Source: JBMDXB01 sp048594975 (GTDB lineage Bacteria > Acidobacteriota > Vicinamibacteria > Vicinamibacterales > 2-12-FULL-66-21). Taken from it: 64,000 nucleotides of DNA. The notes under the pieces are model-generated. The model worked only from the letters and a program-made list of their open reading frames with translations. It did not search any database and was not told the DNA's origin. The stretch is from positions 124,001 through 188,000 of the forward strand of contig JBMDXQ010000024.1 in the NCBI GenBank assembly GCA_048594975.1, in the 5' to 3' direction. Shown piece by piece: positions 37,339 to 45,084 of the stretch (the first letter of the stretch is position 1; the number at the start of each line of letters is the position of its first letter). Made by a program: the position numbers and the translations under genes.

Positions 37339-37619
37339 CAGGCCGAGGACTTGCCGACGTAACGGATGGTGAGCACGCCGGCCAGCAGGATCAGACCCGC
37401 CGCGAGCGTGGACTTCCACACCGCGTCGAACGCCGAGACGCTCATCACCTGCGCCAGCGGCACGAACGGGCCGCGCCCCGCCTCGTGCATCGCCGCGCGC
37501 ATCAGGTGCTCCTTCACGGCGCGCGTCATCAGCAGGTCGTAGACGGTGTTCCAGACGATGACGGCGATGGCCAGCCAGGCGGCGGCCGCAATGCGGCTGC
37601 GCCGCGCCCGCTCGGTCAT
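37338..37619 (-). CDS. small two-helix membrane protein
   Basis: This 93-residue protein begins at ATG 37619, overlapping the stop of the phosphatase gene by four bases, and ends sharing one base with the start of the LeuA-like gene. Two hydrophobic helices are clear: IAAAAWLAIAVIVWNTVYDLL and STLAAGLILLAGVLTIRYVG. The loop between them (about residues 33-68, rich in His, Arg and Met) probably lies outside the cytoplasm. No family is recognised. The overlaps imply coupled translation of all three genes. Confidence 0.7.
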   Translation of the reverse strand: MTERARRSRIAAAAWLAIAVIVWNTVYDLLMTRAVKEHLMRAAMHEAGRGPFVPLAQVMSVSAFDAVWKSTLAAGLILLAGVLTIRYVGKSSA

Positions 37620-39238
37620 GGCGCGTAGCGCAGCACCATCGCCGTGATGTCGTCGCTCTGCGCGGCGCCCTTCGCGAACGTCCGCACGTCGAGGAACAGC
37701 GCGTCGAGCAGCTGCTGCGGATCGACGGCCGGGTTGGCGCGGACCACGGAGATGATCCGGTCCTCGCCGTACTCCTCGCCGGCGGCCGACATCGCCTCCG
37801 AGATCCCGTCGCTGAAGATGATCAGCCAGTCGCCCGGCGCCAGGCTGACCGTCTCCTCCTCGAAGCTCGCCGACTCGAACAGCCCGACGATCGGGCCGCC
37901 GCGCTCCAGGCGGCGGATCGACAGGGCCCCGCCTGCCTGGCTGATCACCAGCGGCGGGTTGTGGCCGGCGTTGCAGTAGGTGAGGCGCCCGTTCGGGTGC
38001 AGCGCGCCGTACATCAGGGTGACGAACCGCGACTCGATGCCGCGGCGGTAGAGCGCGAGGTTCACGCGGCTGATGGTCCGCGCCGGGTCGTCGGTGGTCG
38101 CCGCCTGCGCCGCGAACATCCCCTGCATCATGGCGCTCAGCAGGGCGGCGGGCGGCCCCTTGCCGGCCACGTCGCCCAGCGCGAAGCCGAGCGCCCCGTC
38201 CGGCAGATCGACGTAATCGTAGAAGTCGCCGCCGATCGAGCGGCACGGCAGTGTGGCCGCGGCGGCGCGGAAGTACGACCCGGCACGCCCGGTCTTGGGC
38301 AGGAGCGCCTGCTGGATCTCGGCGGCGATCCGCATCTCCTGCTCCATGCGCGCCTTCTCCATCGTCTCGCGATAGAGCCGCGCGTTCTCGATCGCCACGG
38401 CCGCCTCCGTGGCCAGCGTGTCCAGCGCCGCGCGCGTCGAATTCGACAGCAGCGTCCCCTTCTCGCGGCTGTCCAGGTAGAGCACGCCGATGCGCCGCTC
38501 CTCGCCCAGCGCCTCGGCGCGGTCGACATAGCGCACCAGCCGGAGCGGCACGCACAGCACGTTGCGGATCCCGAGCCGGACCGTGCCCATGTGCACGTTG
38601 GCGAGCTCGCCGTCGAGCAGGTCGGCGACGATGCGTGGCTCACCGGTGCGAAACACTTCCTCGGGGATCTTGCGGCTGGTGGCAAACCCGCTGCCCGGCA
38701 GCATCACCCGGCCCCGCGCCCGCGCCATCTTGAACTCGAGCTCGGAAGTCGCCGGAACGGCCAGCATGATGAAGCCGCGCTCCGCACCGCTGACCTCGAT
38801 GGCCGAGTCCAGCACCATCGACAGCACGTCGTCGAGCACCCGGCCGGCGCCGAGTGCCCGCAGCCCCTCGAGCAGGGCGGCGATCTGCCGCAGGTCGCCG
38901 ATGGCGGTGGTCGTGGTGCGGTCGCCGGCCGAGGGCGTGTCGGCCAGCAGGAACACCATCTCCGCCCCGCCGCTGCGCCCCAGCCGGATGCGATCGCCGT
39001 GCACCAGCGTGTGCTCGGTCACCTGCTGGTCGTTCACGTACGTGCCGTAGCGCGAGTTGCGATCGCGGATGATGAACTTGCCGTGGGCGCGCTCGATCTG
39101 CGCGTGGTCCCGCGACACCTCGCTCCCCGCCAGGCGCAGGTCGTTGGTCTCGCGCCGGCCGATTTCGAAGTTCGCCTTCGAGACCGGCACGATGCGCCGG
39201 CCGAGGGCGTCGGTGACTTCGAGACGGGCGTCGGGCAT
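37616..39238 (-). CDS. FHA-GAF-SpoIIE (PP2C-type) serine phosphatase
   Basis: The ATG at 39238 gives 540 residues. An FHA domain (about 1-95) has FEIGRRETNDLRLAGSEVSRDHAQI and DRNSRYGTYVND, for binding phosphothreonine. A GAF domain (about 110-290) includes GIRNVLCVPLRL and GVLYLDSREKG. A helix EMRIAAEIQQALLP leads into the SpoIIE/PP2C domain with metal ligands in GGDFYDYVDL, ALGDVAGKG and IFSDGISEA, then SDDITAMV. Such proteins switch on partner-switching pathways by dephosphorylating an anti-sigma antagonist. No antagonist or anti-sigma gene is nearby. Instead it is coupled to a small membrane protein and a LeuA-like enzyme. Confidence 0.92.
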   Translation of the reverse strand: MPDARLEVTDALGRRIVPVSKANFEIGRRETNDLRLAGSEVSRDHAQIERAHGKFIIRDRNSRYGTYVNDQQVTEHTLVHGDRIRLGRSGGAEMVFLLADTPSAGDRTTTTAIGDLRQIAALLEGLRALGAGRVLDDVLSMVLDSAIEVSGAERGFIMLAVPATSELEFKMARARGRVMLPGSGFATSRKIPEEVFRTGEPRIVADLLDGELANVHMGTVRLGIRNVLCVPLRLVRYVDRAEALGEERRIGVLYLDSREKGTLLSNSTRAALDTLATEAAVAIENARLYRETMEKARMEQEMRIAAEIQQALLPKTGRAGSYFRAAAATLPCRSIGGDFYDYVDLPDGALGFALGDVAGKGPPAALLSAMMQGMFAAQAATTDDPARTISRVNLALYRRGIESRFVTLMYGALHPNGRLTYCNAGHNPPLVISQAGGALSIRRLERGGPIVGLFESASFEEETVSLAPGDWLIIFSDGISEAMSAAGEEYGEDRIISVVRANPAVDPQQLLDALFLDVRTFAKGAAQSDDITAMVLRYAP

Positions 39239-39325
39239 GGCGTCAGTGTAAATCAAACGCGTCCGGGCGGCGGAGCGAACGGCCTGCCGCGGGCCGGACC
39301 GATGGAGCGGGGAGTGGCGAGCGGT

Positions 39326-39607
39326 TCAGCGCCTGCGGACCATGCGGAAGATCAGCAGGATGACGGCGGCAGCCGCCAGCGCGGCCGCAAGCATTTGCCA
39401 CTCGTCGGGATCAGCGGCGGTCCTCGACGCCTGGCCCATGTAGAGCGCGGCAATCAGCAGGACGACCGCGGCCAGCGTCGCGGGCAGGCGGCGGCGCCGC
39501 GGCCGGATCGCTGCGGGTGTGCGGACCGGATCCGTGGTGGCGGCGCCGCACCGGAAACAGACGATTGCTTTGTCGGCTATCTCGGTCCCGCACTGTCTGC
39601 ACTGCAT
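39326..39607 (-). CDS. zinc-ribbon membrane protein
   Basis: This 93-residue protein starts at ATG 39607 with MQCRQCGTEIADKAIVCFRC, a two-CxxC zinc ribbon. A basic linker follows (IRPRRRRLP), then two hydrophobic helices (LAAVVLLIAALYMGQ and MLAAALAAAAVILLIFRMV). It is a small inner-membrane protein with its ribbon in the cytoplasm by the positive-inside rule. It lies upstream of the phosphatase gene on the same strand, 87 bases apart. The function is unknown. Confidence 0.75.
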   Translation of the reverse strand: MQCRQCGTEIADKAIVCFRCGAATTDPVRTPAAIRPRRRRLPATLAAVVLLIAALYMGQASRTAADPDEWQMLAAALAAAAVILLIFRMVRRR

Positions 39608-39728
39608 CGCCGCTCCGCGAGGCAACGAAGAGCCGGGGCCCGTCGCAGGCCACGGAGATCAATCTACTGAAAGGCCACCGAGCCACTAGTCTGCGGGAAG
39701 TGCCCGCGACGACCGCGGCACAATCCGG

Positions 39729-39833
39729 CTAGCCGACCGTGATCTTCGGGCCGGCGCCGGGTGCGCCCCATCGTCTGGCCACACGCACGAGCGCAGCAAG
39801 GATGAACTTCAACGTCGCTCGCATCGTCCTCAT
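39729..39833 (-). CDS. possible 34-residue small protein
   Basis: An ATG at 39833 is preceded by GGAGG at four bases. It opens a 34-residue peptide with a short amphipathic or membrane-seeking stretch (LKFILAALVRVARRW) and a Gly/Pro-rich tail. There is no homologue I recognise, so this rests only on the ribosome site and composition. Confidence 0.25.
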   Translation of the reverse strand: MRTMRATLKFILAALVRVARRWGAPGAGPKITVG

Positions 39834-40004
39834 CGCGCCTCCAGACCGGCTCGAGCGACTCGCTGGCGCCGCACGCCCCCGGCCCATGCTGACGCCGTCG
39901 AGCCGGCCACGACCGTTGCGGTCATCGCCGGCTGCCCCAGAGGCTCGAGACTCCTCATCCATCGGCGGCATGCCCTGCATCCTCTCCCCGTCGATCGCGG
40001 CGAC

Positions 40005-40024
40005 AAGGTGGCTCGCCACCTTTT
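40005..40024 (+). terminator. terminator-like hairpin with short T-run
   Basis: Arms AAGGTGGC and GCCACCTT flank a two-base loop, and the sequence continues TT then AACG, giving four Ts at the 3' arm. On the plus strand it looks like an intrinsic terminator, but no plus-strand gene precedes it, so an unannotated short transcript is possible. Confidence 0.45.
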
Positions 40025-40203
40025 AACGACTGCAGTCGCGGCTCGCGCACGAAACGGCCCAGCGGGACCACCCCAAGAATACCCGGATCCGCGCGGGTCG
40101 GCGCGGGTCATGGTTGCCTGGCCGCAATCTCACGCTTGATCAGCGTTTCCACACGACTTCGAGGCCGCGTGGCCGGTAGAGTAGCGGGGCAATGGAGGTC
40201 ACC

Positions 40204-40815
40204 GTGTTTCATCATCGGTGCCGGGCGGCGCTGGCCGCCCTCGCGATCTCGGCGTTTGTCGTCCCCGCCTCGGCGCAGGAACGGCCGGCGGGAACTGTCG
40301 TCGTCGGCTACGCGGCACTGAAGGACACCGATATCGACGGCCTCTTCGCCACCGGCTGGGTCGCGGACATCAGCGGACGGGTCTCGCGATCGATCGACCT
40401 CGTCGGCGAAGTCGGCGGCAGCTACAAGTCAATCGCCGTGCCCGACGCCGGGTTCGACACGCAGATACGCATCCACACGTTCGCGGGAGGCCCTCGCTGG
40501 GTCATGAGGCCGGCTGCCAAGGTGACCGCGTACGTGCAGGGCCTGGCCGGGGGCGCGCGCCTGTCTGTCGGCATCTCGGATTGCGGATTACTGCCGGAGG
40601 CGATCTGCTCGGCGGCGCGCGACTTCGGCGAAGCGCGCACGTTCGTCGCGATTCAACCAGGCGGCGGCGTGGACGTCGCCATCGCCGGACGTGTCGGCCT
40701 CCGCCTCGCCGGAGACTACCGCGCCATCTTCGTGACCGATGACGACCTCGGCGACGACACCGTGCTCCACGAGTTCCGGTTCGCCGCCGGCATCGTCTTG
40801 GGGTTCGGCCGATAG
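40204..40815 (+). CDS. small outer-membrane beta-barrel protein
   Basis: The GTG at 40204 is preferred because GGAGG lies four bases upstream; an ATG 12 bases earlier (40192) contains that same site. The product is about 203 residues with a signal peptide ending VVPASAQE, followed by alternating strands (GTVVVGYAALKDTD, SIDLVGEVGGSYKSI, VTAYVQGLAGGARLSV, FVAIQPGGGVDVAIAG) and a C-terminal FRFAAGIVLGFGR. This is the eight-strand OMP_b-brl type. Its function is unknown; it may be structural or bind a hydrophobic ligand. Confidence 0.75.
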   Translation: MFHHRCRAALAALAISAFVVPASAQERPAGTVVVGYAALKDTDIDGLFATGWVADISGRVSRSIDLVGEVGGSYKSIAVPDAGFDTQIRIHTFAGGPRWVMRPAAKVTAYVQGLAGGARLSVGISDCGLLPEAICSAARDFGEARTFVAIQPGGGVDVAIAGRVGLRLAGDYRAIFVTDDDLGDDTVLHEFRFAAGIVLGFGR

Positions 40816-40823
40816 CCGCTGGT

Positions 40824-43052
40824 TCAGAACCTGAGCGAGTAGACCAGCTTGAAGTTCCGGCCCATCTCCGGCACGAAATCCTTGATGAGCGACAGGTGGT
40901 TCCGATAGAGCTCGTCGGTCGCGTTGTCCAGGCGCGCCGTGACGGTGTTGACGACGCGGTCGGTGCCGAAGGAGTAGGACGCGAACAGCTTCAGCAGGTT
41001 GTAGCCATCGGTGGGTGTCTCCTCGCCGAAGACGCGGTCCTGCTTTGCCGTCGTGGTCGCCTGCACGCCGGTCTGGAACGCATTGCGCCGGTACATCAGG
41101 CCGCCGCGGAACCGCAACGGCGGAATCCTGGGCAGAGGCTCGTTGGTGCTGCGCAGCGTCCCGTGTACGTAGTCGAGGCCGAGCTCCACGCCAAAGCCGT
41201 TATCCAGCTCGACGTGCGCCTGCGCCTCCACGCCCTGCACCACGCTGTCGGCGGCGATGAACTCGATCACGGGCAGTGCCTCGCTGTGACCATCCGCGTC
41301 GGCGTGGATCTCGTGCCCGAACCGTCGGTCGAATTCTTCTTCGCTGATCGGGTTGCGGAAGATGTAATCGTCGATGCGGTTCCGGAAGTAGGTCACCTCT
41401 CCGTGGACCAGGCGGGCGCGCCACCGCACCGACGCGTCGAACCCGAGCGCCTTCTCCGATTCGAGCGCGGAGTTGCCGATCTCGAAGGCGAAGTTCCCGA
41501 TGTGCGGCCCGAAGAAGTACAGCTCCTCGAGCGCCGGGTTGCGGGCGGCGCGCGCGACGCTGAACGCGATCGTGACCTGCTCATTGGCGGCGGCGGGCCG
41601 CAGCAGCAGGCCCAGCGAACCTGACACGTCCGTGAACTCGCGCGCCGGCAGACCTTCCTCAGGGCGGAACGACGCGTGGTTCACGCGGCCGCCGAACTGC
41701 AGCGTCACGTGCGGCCACTCCAGTTCCTCGTAGACGAACGCGGCCGCGCCGCGCTCCCGGACGGGCGGCGAGAGCGCCTCCTCGCCGGTGGCCGCGAACT
41801 GCCGGTCAAGGAACCACCCACCGATCGTGCCGGAGAGGCGGCCGGCAGCGCGGTGCTTCAGGTGGATGTCCGCTTCGCTGGTGTCGTTGCTGAACCGCGT
41901 GCCGGCCTCGTCGCCCTCGAACTCGGTGTGACGGTAGCGGCGGGACGCAAAGCTGGCGCGAAAGCCGTCGAGAAAACCGCCGAGACCGTTGGCGGCAGCC
42001 TTGATGCCGACCATGTGACGCGTGGGCGTCAGCTGGATCCGCCCCTCCTCCACGAACGGCACACCGTATTCCGTATCGTCGTAGCCGTAGCTGGCGCCGA
42101 TGAACCCCTTTTCGGCGGTCCACGCCGCCCCGATATTGGCAAATGCGCCGCGCGACTGGCTGTTCTCGATGACACCGTCGGGCGACCGCACGTCGTCCGT
42201 TCGCCGCCCGCTGGCGCCGAGATTCACGGCCAACCGCCCGTTTCCCCAGCGCACGTCCGCGGATGGCGCCACTTCGCGTGCCGCCGACCCGAGGTCGATC
42301 GTCACACCGCCGTGGGTACCTTCCACCTTCGTGGTGGGAATCGTCTCGCTGATCACGTTCACCAGACCGCCGATCGCACTGGCGCCGTACAACAGCGTGG
42401 CCGGGCCGCGCACGACCTCGATTCGCGACGCGGAGGTGGGATTCACCGCCACCCCGTGGTCTCCCGACTGGCTCGAGAGATCGCCGACGCGCTGCCCGTC
42501 CTCGAGGATGAGCACGCGGTCGCCGTCGAGGCCACGGATCACGGGCCGCGAGGGCCCCGGCCCGAACGACCGTTCGGCCACGCCCGGCTCGGCCTGGAGC
42601 GTGGCGCCGAGCGTTCCCTGGAGCTGGCGGGCGAGGTCGTGCCCGAGCAACGTTGAGGTCGGCTGATACGACTCGAACGGGTCGCGTGCGTCGGGACTCA
42701 CCGACACGACCTCGGTGTAGTGCACCCCCGGAGCGAGCAGGACGTCCAGGGGCGCGGGCGGCCCGGTCCCGATCCTGACCTCGGGCCGGAGCGGCACGAA
42801 CCCCGGGTGGGTGATGAGCAGGTGATGAAGACCCGCGGGCACGGCGGCAATCGAGAAGCGGCCGTCGCTGTCGGTCACCGCCACCAGCGAAGTCCCTTCC
42901 ACCGTGATCGCGACCTCGGCCATCGGCTTCAGCGTCTGCGCGTGGCGGACCTGGCCCGTGATCGTCTGTTGCGCCTGCGCCGCGTGTGCACCGAACACCA
43001 GCAGCGCCCCGGCGGCCGCCGCCCGCCGCATGAGCGCGAATGTTGAAACCAT
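40824..43052 (-). CDS. ZnuD-like TonB-dependent receptor
   Basis: The ATG 43052 follows GAAGGAG, giving 742 residues. A signal peptide ending HAAQAQQ is followed by a carboxypeptidase-regulatory-like domain (ITGQVRHAQTLKPMAEVAIT), then a TonB plug with VIRGLDGDRVLILEDGQRVG and a His/Asp-rich SSQSGDHGVAVNP. The barrel ends in LVYSLRF. The plug wording and His/Asp-rich loops (HEIHADADGHSEALP) fit zinc-piracy receptors such as ZnuD and related metal receptors. A small HCxxCH secreted protein lies just upstream on the same strand. Zinc or copper is the likely cargo; no Zur-type palindrome was recognised. Confidence 0.88.
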   Translation of the reverse strand: MVSTFALMRRAAAAGALLVFGAHAAQAQQTITGQVRHAQTLKPMAEVAITVEGTSLVAVTDSDGRFSIAAVPAGLHHLLITHPGFVPLRPEVRIGTGPPAPLDVLLAPGVHYTEVVSVSPDARDPFESYQPTSTLLGHDLARQLQGTLGATLQAEPGVAERSFGPGPSRPVIRGLDGDRVLILEDGQRVGDLSSQSGDHGVAVNPTSASRIEVVRGPATLLYGASAIGGLVNVISETIPTTKVEGTHGGVTIDLGSAAREVAPSADVRWGNGRLAVNLGASGRRTDDVRSPDGVIENSQSRGAFANIGAAWTAEKGFIGASYGYDDTEYGVPFVEEGRIQLTPTRHMVGIKAAANGLGGFLDGFRASFASRRYRHTEFEGDEAGTRFSNDTSEADIHLKHRAAGRLSGTIGGWFLDRQFAATGEEALSPPVRERGAAAFVYEELEWPHVTLQFGGRVNHASFRPEEGLPAREFTDVSGSLGLLLRPAAANEQVTIAFSVARAARNPALEELYFFGPHIGNFAFEIGNSALESEKALGFDASVRWRARLVHGEVTYFRNRIDDYIFRNPISEEEFDRRFGHEIHADADGHSEALPVIEFIAADSVVQGVEAQAHVELDNGFGVELGLDYVHGTLRSTNEPLPRIPPLRFRGGLMYRRNAFQTGVQATTTAKQDRVFGEETPTDGYNLLKLFASYSFGTDRVVNTVTARLDNATDELYRNHLSLIKDFVPEMGRNFKLVYSLRF

Positions 43053-43151
43053 CGCCACTCCTTCGAGGATACGTAATCCGGTGTGATCGGTGCGGGCCGC
43101 CCCTCATCGGGCGGGCACCTGAGCGCCGACTGTTCGTTGCTGTGGCTCCGG

Positions 43152-43496
43152 TTACCGGGCCGACGGAGGTGCGCGGGCGGGACCGCGATCAAGGAGTGGT
43201 GCGCGGTGCGCGGCAGGCTGCCGAACCTCGACACGTGCGCCTGGCGCGAGCGCCACCGACGGCGGAGGGACGCCCGCCGACGGCGATCGGAGCGAGCGCG
43301 TCCAATGGCAGACGAGGCAGTGATCGGCAGCATCGTCCGGCGTATTCCCGAAGGCGGCCAGGTCGTCGGCGGGCGCGCTGCCCGCCACGCACGCGACGTC
43401 GTCCTTCCCCGAGTGCGGGAAGCCAGCGGGTGCCGCCACCAGCAGGAGACACGCGATCGACCGCGCGAACCGCCGGAACAGGGAGAGCCGGACCAT
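43152..43496 (-). CDS. secreted protein with HCxxCH motif, upstream of the metal receptor
   Basis: This 114-residue protein has a signal peptide (SLFRRFARSIACLLLVAAPAG) and, in the mature part, DDAADHCLVCHWTRSLRS. The HCLVCHW motif could bind a metal ion, or haem covalently (CxxCH). The single motif and small size resemble accessory proteins found upstream of metal TonB receptors. The C-terminal half is low-complexity and rich in Pro and Arg. It is 99 bases upstream of the receptor on the same strand and divergent from the rhomboid. Confidence 0.6.
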   Translation of the reverse strand: MVRLSLFRRFARSIACLLLVAAPAGFPHSGKDDVACVAGSAPADDLAAFGNTPDDAADHCLVCHWTRSLRSPSAGVPPPSVALAPGARVEVRQPAAHRAPLLDRGPARAPPSAR

Positions 43497-43548
43497 CCGA
43501 TCAGAAGGGTAGCACGGACCTCGGCGAAGGCGCCAAAACCGGCCCGGC

Positions 43549-43554
43549 TATACT
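43549..43554 (+). promoter_or_regulatory. candidate -10 box of the rhomboid gene
   Basis: TATACT, five of six to consensus, ends eight bases before the ATG at 43563, so the transcript may be nearly leaderless. The 66-base gap to the divergent HCxxCH gene must hold both promoters. Confidence 0.45.
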
Positions 43555-43562
43555 CTCGGGCG

Positions 43563-44201
43563 ATGTTCCCGGTCGCCGACGTGATCCCCTCGCGTTCGAG
43601 GCCTTACGTCACGATCGGCCTTATCGGCGTGAATACCGCCGCCTTCGTCGTCGAACTGCTGCTCGATGATGCGCTGCCCGGGGCCATCTTCACGTTTGGC
43701 CTGGTGCCGGCGGCCTTCTCGTGGCCCGACATCCTGTCGAGCATGTTCCTGCACGCGGGATGGCTGCCCTTCCTCGGCAATATGCTCTATCTCTGGATCT
43801 TCGGCGACAACGTCGAGGACCGGATCGGCCGGCTGCGCTACCTGATGTTCTACCTCGCCTGCGGCACCGCGGCGGCGCTGGGGCACGTGGCGTTCGAGCC
43901 GAGGTCGGTGACGCCGGCGATCGGCGCCAGCGGAGCGATATCGGGGGTGATGGGCGCGTACTTCCTGATGTACCCGCGCTCGCGAGTGCTGACGGCCGTC
44001 TTCCCGATCGTCTTCCTGGACCTGATCGAAGTGCCGGCGGTGTTCTTCCTCGGCGCCTGGTTGCTGCTACAGCTGTTCAGCGGGGTCGGATCGATCGGCG
44101 CCTACGCGGAGGGCGGCGTCGCGATCTGGGCGCACGTGATCGGGTTCGCCACGGGTGCGCTCGGTGGGTGGATGTGGCGCGGCCGCGTGACCTATCCCTG
44201 A
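43563..44201 (+). CDS. rhomboid-family intramembrane serine protease
   Basis: This is a 212-residue, six- or seven-helix membrane protein. Rhomboid motifs are complete: FLHAGWLPFLGNMLYLWIFG (helix 2 His/Asn), the catalytic Ser in AIGASGAISGVMGAYF, and the catalytic His in AIWAHVIGFATGALGG. It cleaves substrates within the membrane. The start is the ATG 43563. The target is unknown. It ends in a hairpin shared with the convergent DUF2911 gene. Confidence 0.92.
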   Translation: MFPVADVIPSRSRPYVTIGLIGVNTAAFVVELLLDDALPGAIFTFGLVPAAFSWPDILSSMFLHAGWLPFLGNMLYLWIFGDNVEDRIGRLRYLMFYLACGTAAALGHVAFEPRSVTPAIGASGAISGVMGAYFLMYPRSRVLTAVFPIVFLDLIEVPAVFFLGAWLLLQLFSGVGSIGAYAEGGVAIWAHVIGFATGALGGWMWRGRVTYP

Positions 44202-44212
44202 AGGGAAAAGGA

Positions 44213-44236
44213 GGACACTCGACTGGTCGAGTGTCC
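44213..44236. terminator. bidirectional hairpin between convergent genes
   Basis: A perfect 10-bp stem, GGACACTCGA with TCGAGTGTCC, has a four-base loop and lies between the stops of the rhomboid and DUF2911 genes. It is preceded by AAAAGGA, which on the minus strand gives a TCCTTTTCC-type tail after the hairpin. Confidence 0.65.
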
Positions 44237-44244
44237 CCGTTTCG

Positions 44245-44796
44245 CTAGCCGACGGTGAACGGAGCGGTGGCCCTGACACTACCCCACTCGATTCGGAGCG
44301 TTCCGCCCTGGGTTGTGTCATGGACAGAGATCGTCAGCTGCTCCACCGGTGCTCCCGTCTTCTCTACTTTCATCGGCGTGCGCCCGATCTCGAGCGATGC
44401 GTTGTAGGGAATGCCCCACTGGCCAGGCTTGGCGAGCTTGCCGAAGATGAGCTGCCATTCTCCTTCTCCGGCCTGAGTGTTGATTGTATAGGTTCCAGGT
44501 TCGAGGCTGAGCGTCCCGAACTTGAGCGCCTTGTCCGTCGTGATCGTCGTCGCCTCGTCCGCGCCGGTGCGCCACGGTTTGCCCGGATACGGATCGATGT
44601 CCTTACCCGGTGTGCGTCCCTTGAGTGAGGGACGGCCGTACTCGATGGCGATGTTGGCCCCGTCAATCGTCCATTCGGACTTGACATGGGGGCTGCCCTT
44701 CTTCCCGGGATGGACTTCCGTGGTCTTCTGTCCCGCTCCGGCCACGACCAGAGCGCCGGCCGCGACGAACGCCGCTGCCGCGAGTGCCTTGCGCAT
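44245..44796 (-). CDS. DUF2911 family secreted protein
   Basis: This 183-residue protein has a signal peptide ending VVAGAGQ and the DUF2911 core: IAIEYGRPSLKGRTPG, PWRTGADEATTITTDKALKFG, LEPGTYTINTQAGEGEWQLIFGK and LTISVHDTTQGGTLRIEWG. The family is frequent in Bacteroidetes and Acidobacteriota. It is beta-rich and extracytoplasmic, with no known activity. It has a good ribosome site (AGGAGG). It stands apart from the operon upstream. Confidence 0.88.
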   Translation of the reverse strand: MRKALAAAAFVAAGALVVAGAGQKTTEVHPGKKGSPHVKSEWTIDGANIAIEYGRPSLKGRTPGKDIDPYPGKPWRTGADEATTITTDKALKFGTLSLEPGTYTINTQAGEGEWQLIFGKLAKPGQWGIPYNASLEIGRTPMKVEKTGAPVEQLTISVHDTTQGGTLRIEWGSVRATAPFTVG

Positions 44797-44880
44797 GGCT
44801 GAGTCCTCCTTGAATTCCAGAACCGGAAGAGCATATCAGCGGTCGCGGCACGCCGTCGATGGCAGACGAGCCAGGCGCGA

Positions 44881-45072
44881 TCAGCGGCGGGCGGGGACGT
44901 CGCGATTCTCGCGATCGCGGCGGCACGCCGGGCACAGCGCCTCGCCGCTGTCAATGAAGAGGTGACGACGGCAGAACAGCCGGCTGCAGCCGGAGCAGAC
45001 GCGCCAGTGGTGGCCGCCCAGCGCGGCACCGCACTCGGCGCACCGGAACTGCCGCGGGGCGTCGTCGGTCAT
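44881..45072 (-). CDS. small zinc-ribbon protein
   Basis: This 63-residue protein carries many metal ligands: FRCAECGAALGGHHWRVCSG with CSRLFCRRH and ALCPACRR. The pairs CxxC, CxxC, CxxH and CxxC could hold two zinc ions. It is the last gene of the long minus-strand operon, 12 bases after the caspase-like gene. It is too small for a named family and may aid assembly or nucleic-acid/protein binding. Confidence 0.65.
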   Translation of the reverse strand: MTDDAPRQFRCAECGAALGGHHWRVCSGCSRLFCRRHLFIDSGEALCPACRRDRENRDVPARR

Positions 45073-45084
45073 CCCGGAGCCGCC

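Larger units (their letters stand above)
39608..40203. other. 596-base intergenic region between divergent genes
   Basis: No well-supported gene is present. It contains a possible 34-codon minus-strand ORF with a GGAGG (39729-39833), a perfect hairpin followed by TTTT (40005-40024), and little else. The left end carries a fragment resembling the GGCCAC-type repeats seen near 60.4 kb (39668-39684). Confidence 0.5.

Noticed and set aside
39739..40026. Plus-strand frame of 95 codons in the intergenic region
   Set aside because: It has a Ser/Arg/Pro-rich composition, no ribosome site and no motif. It ends in the hairpin by chance or as part of a non-coding transcript.
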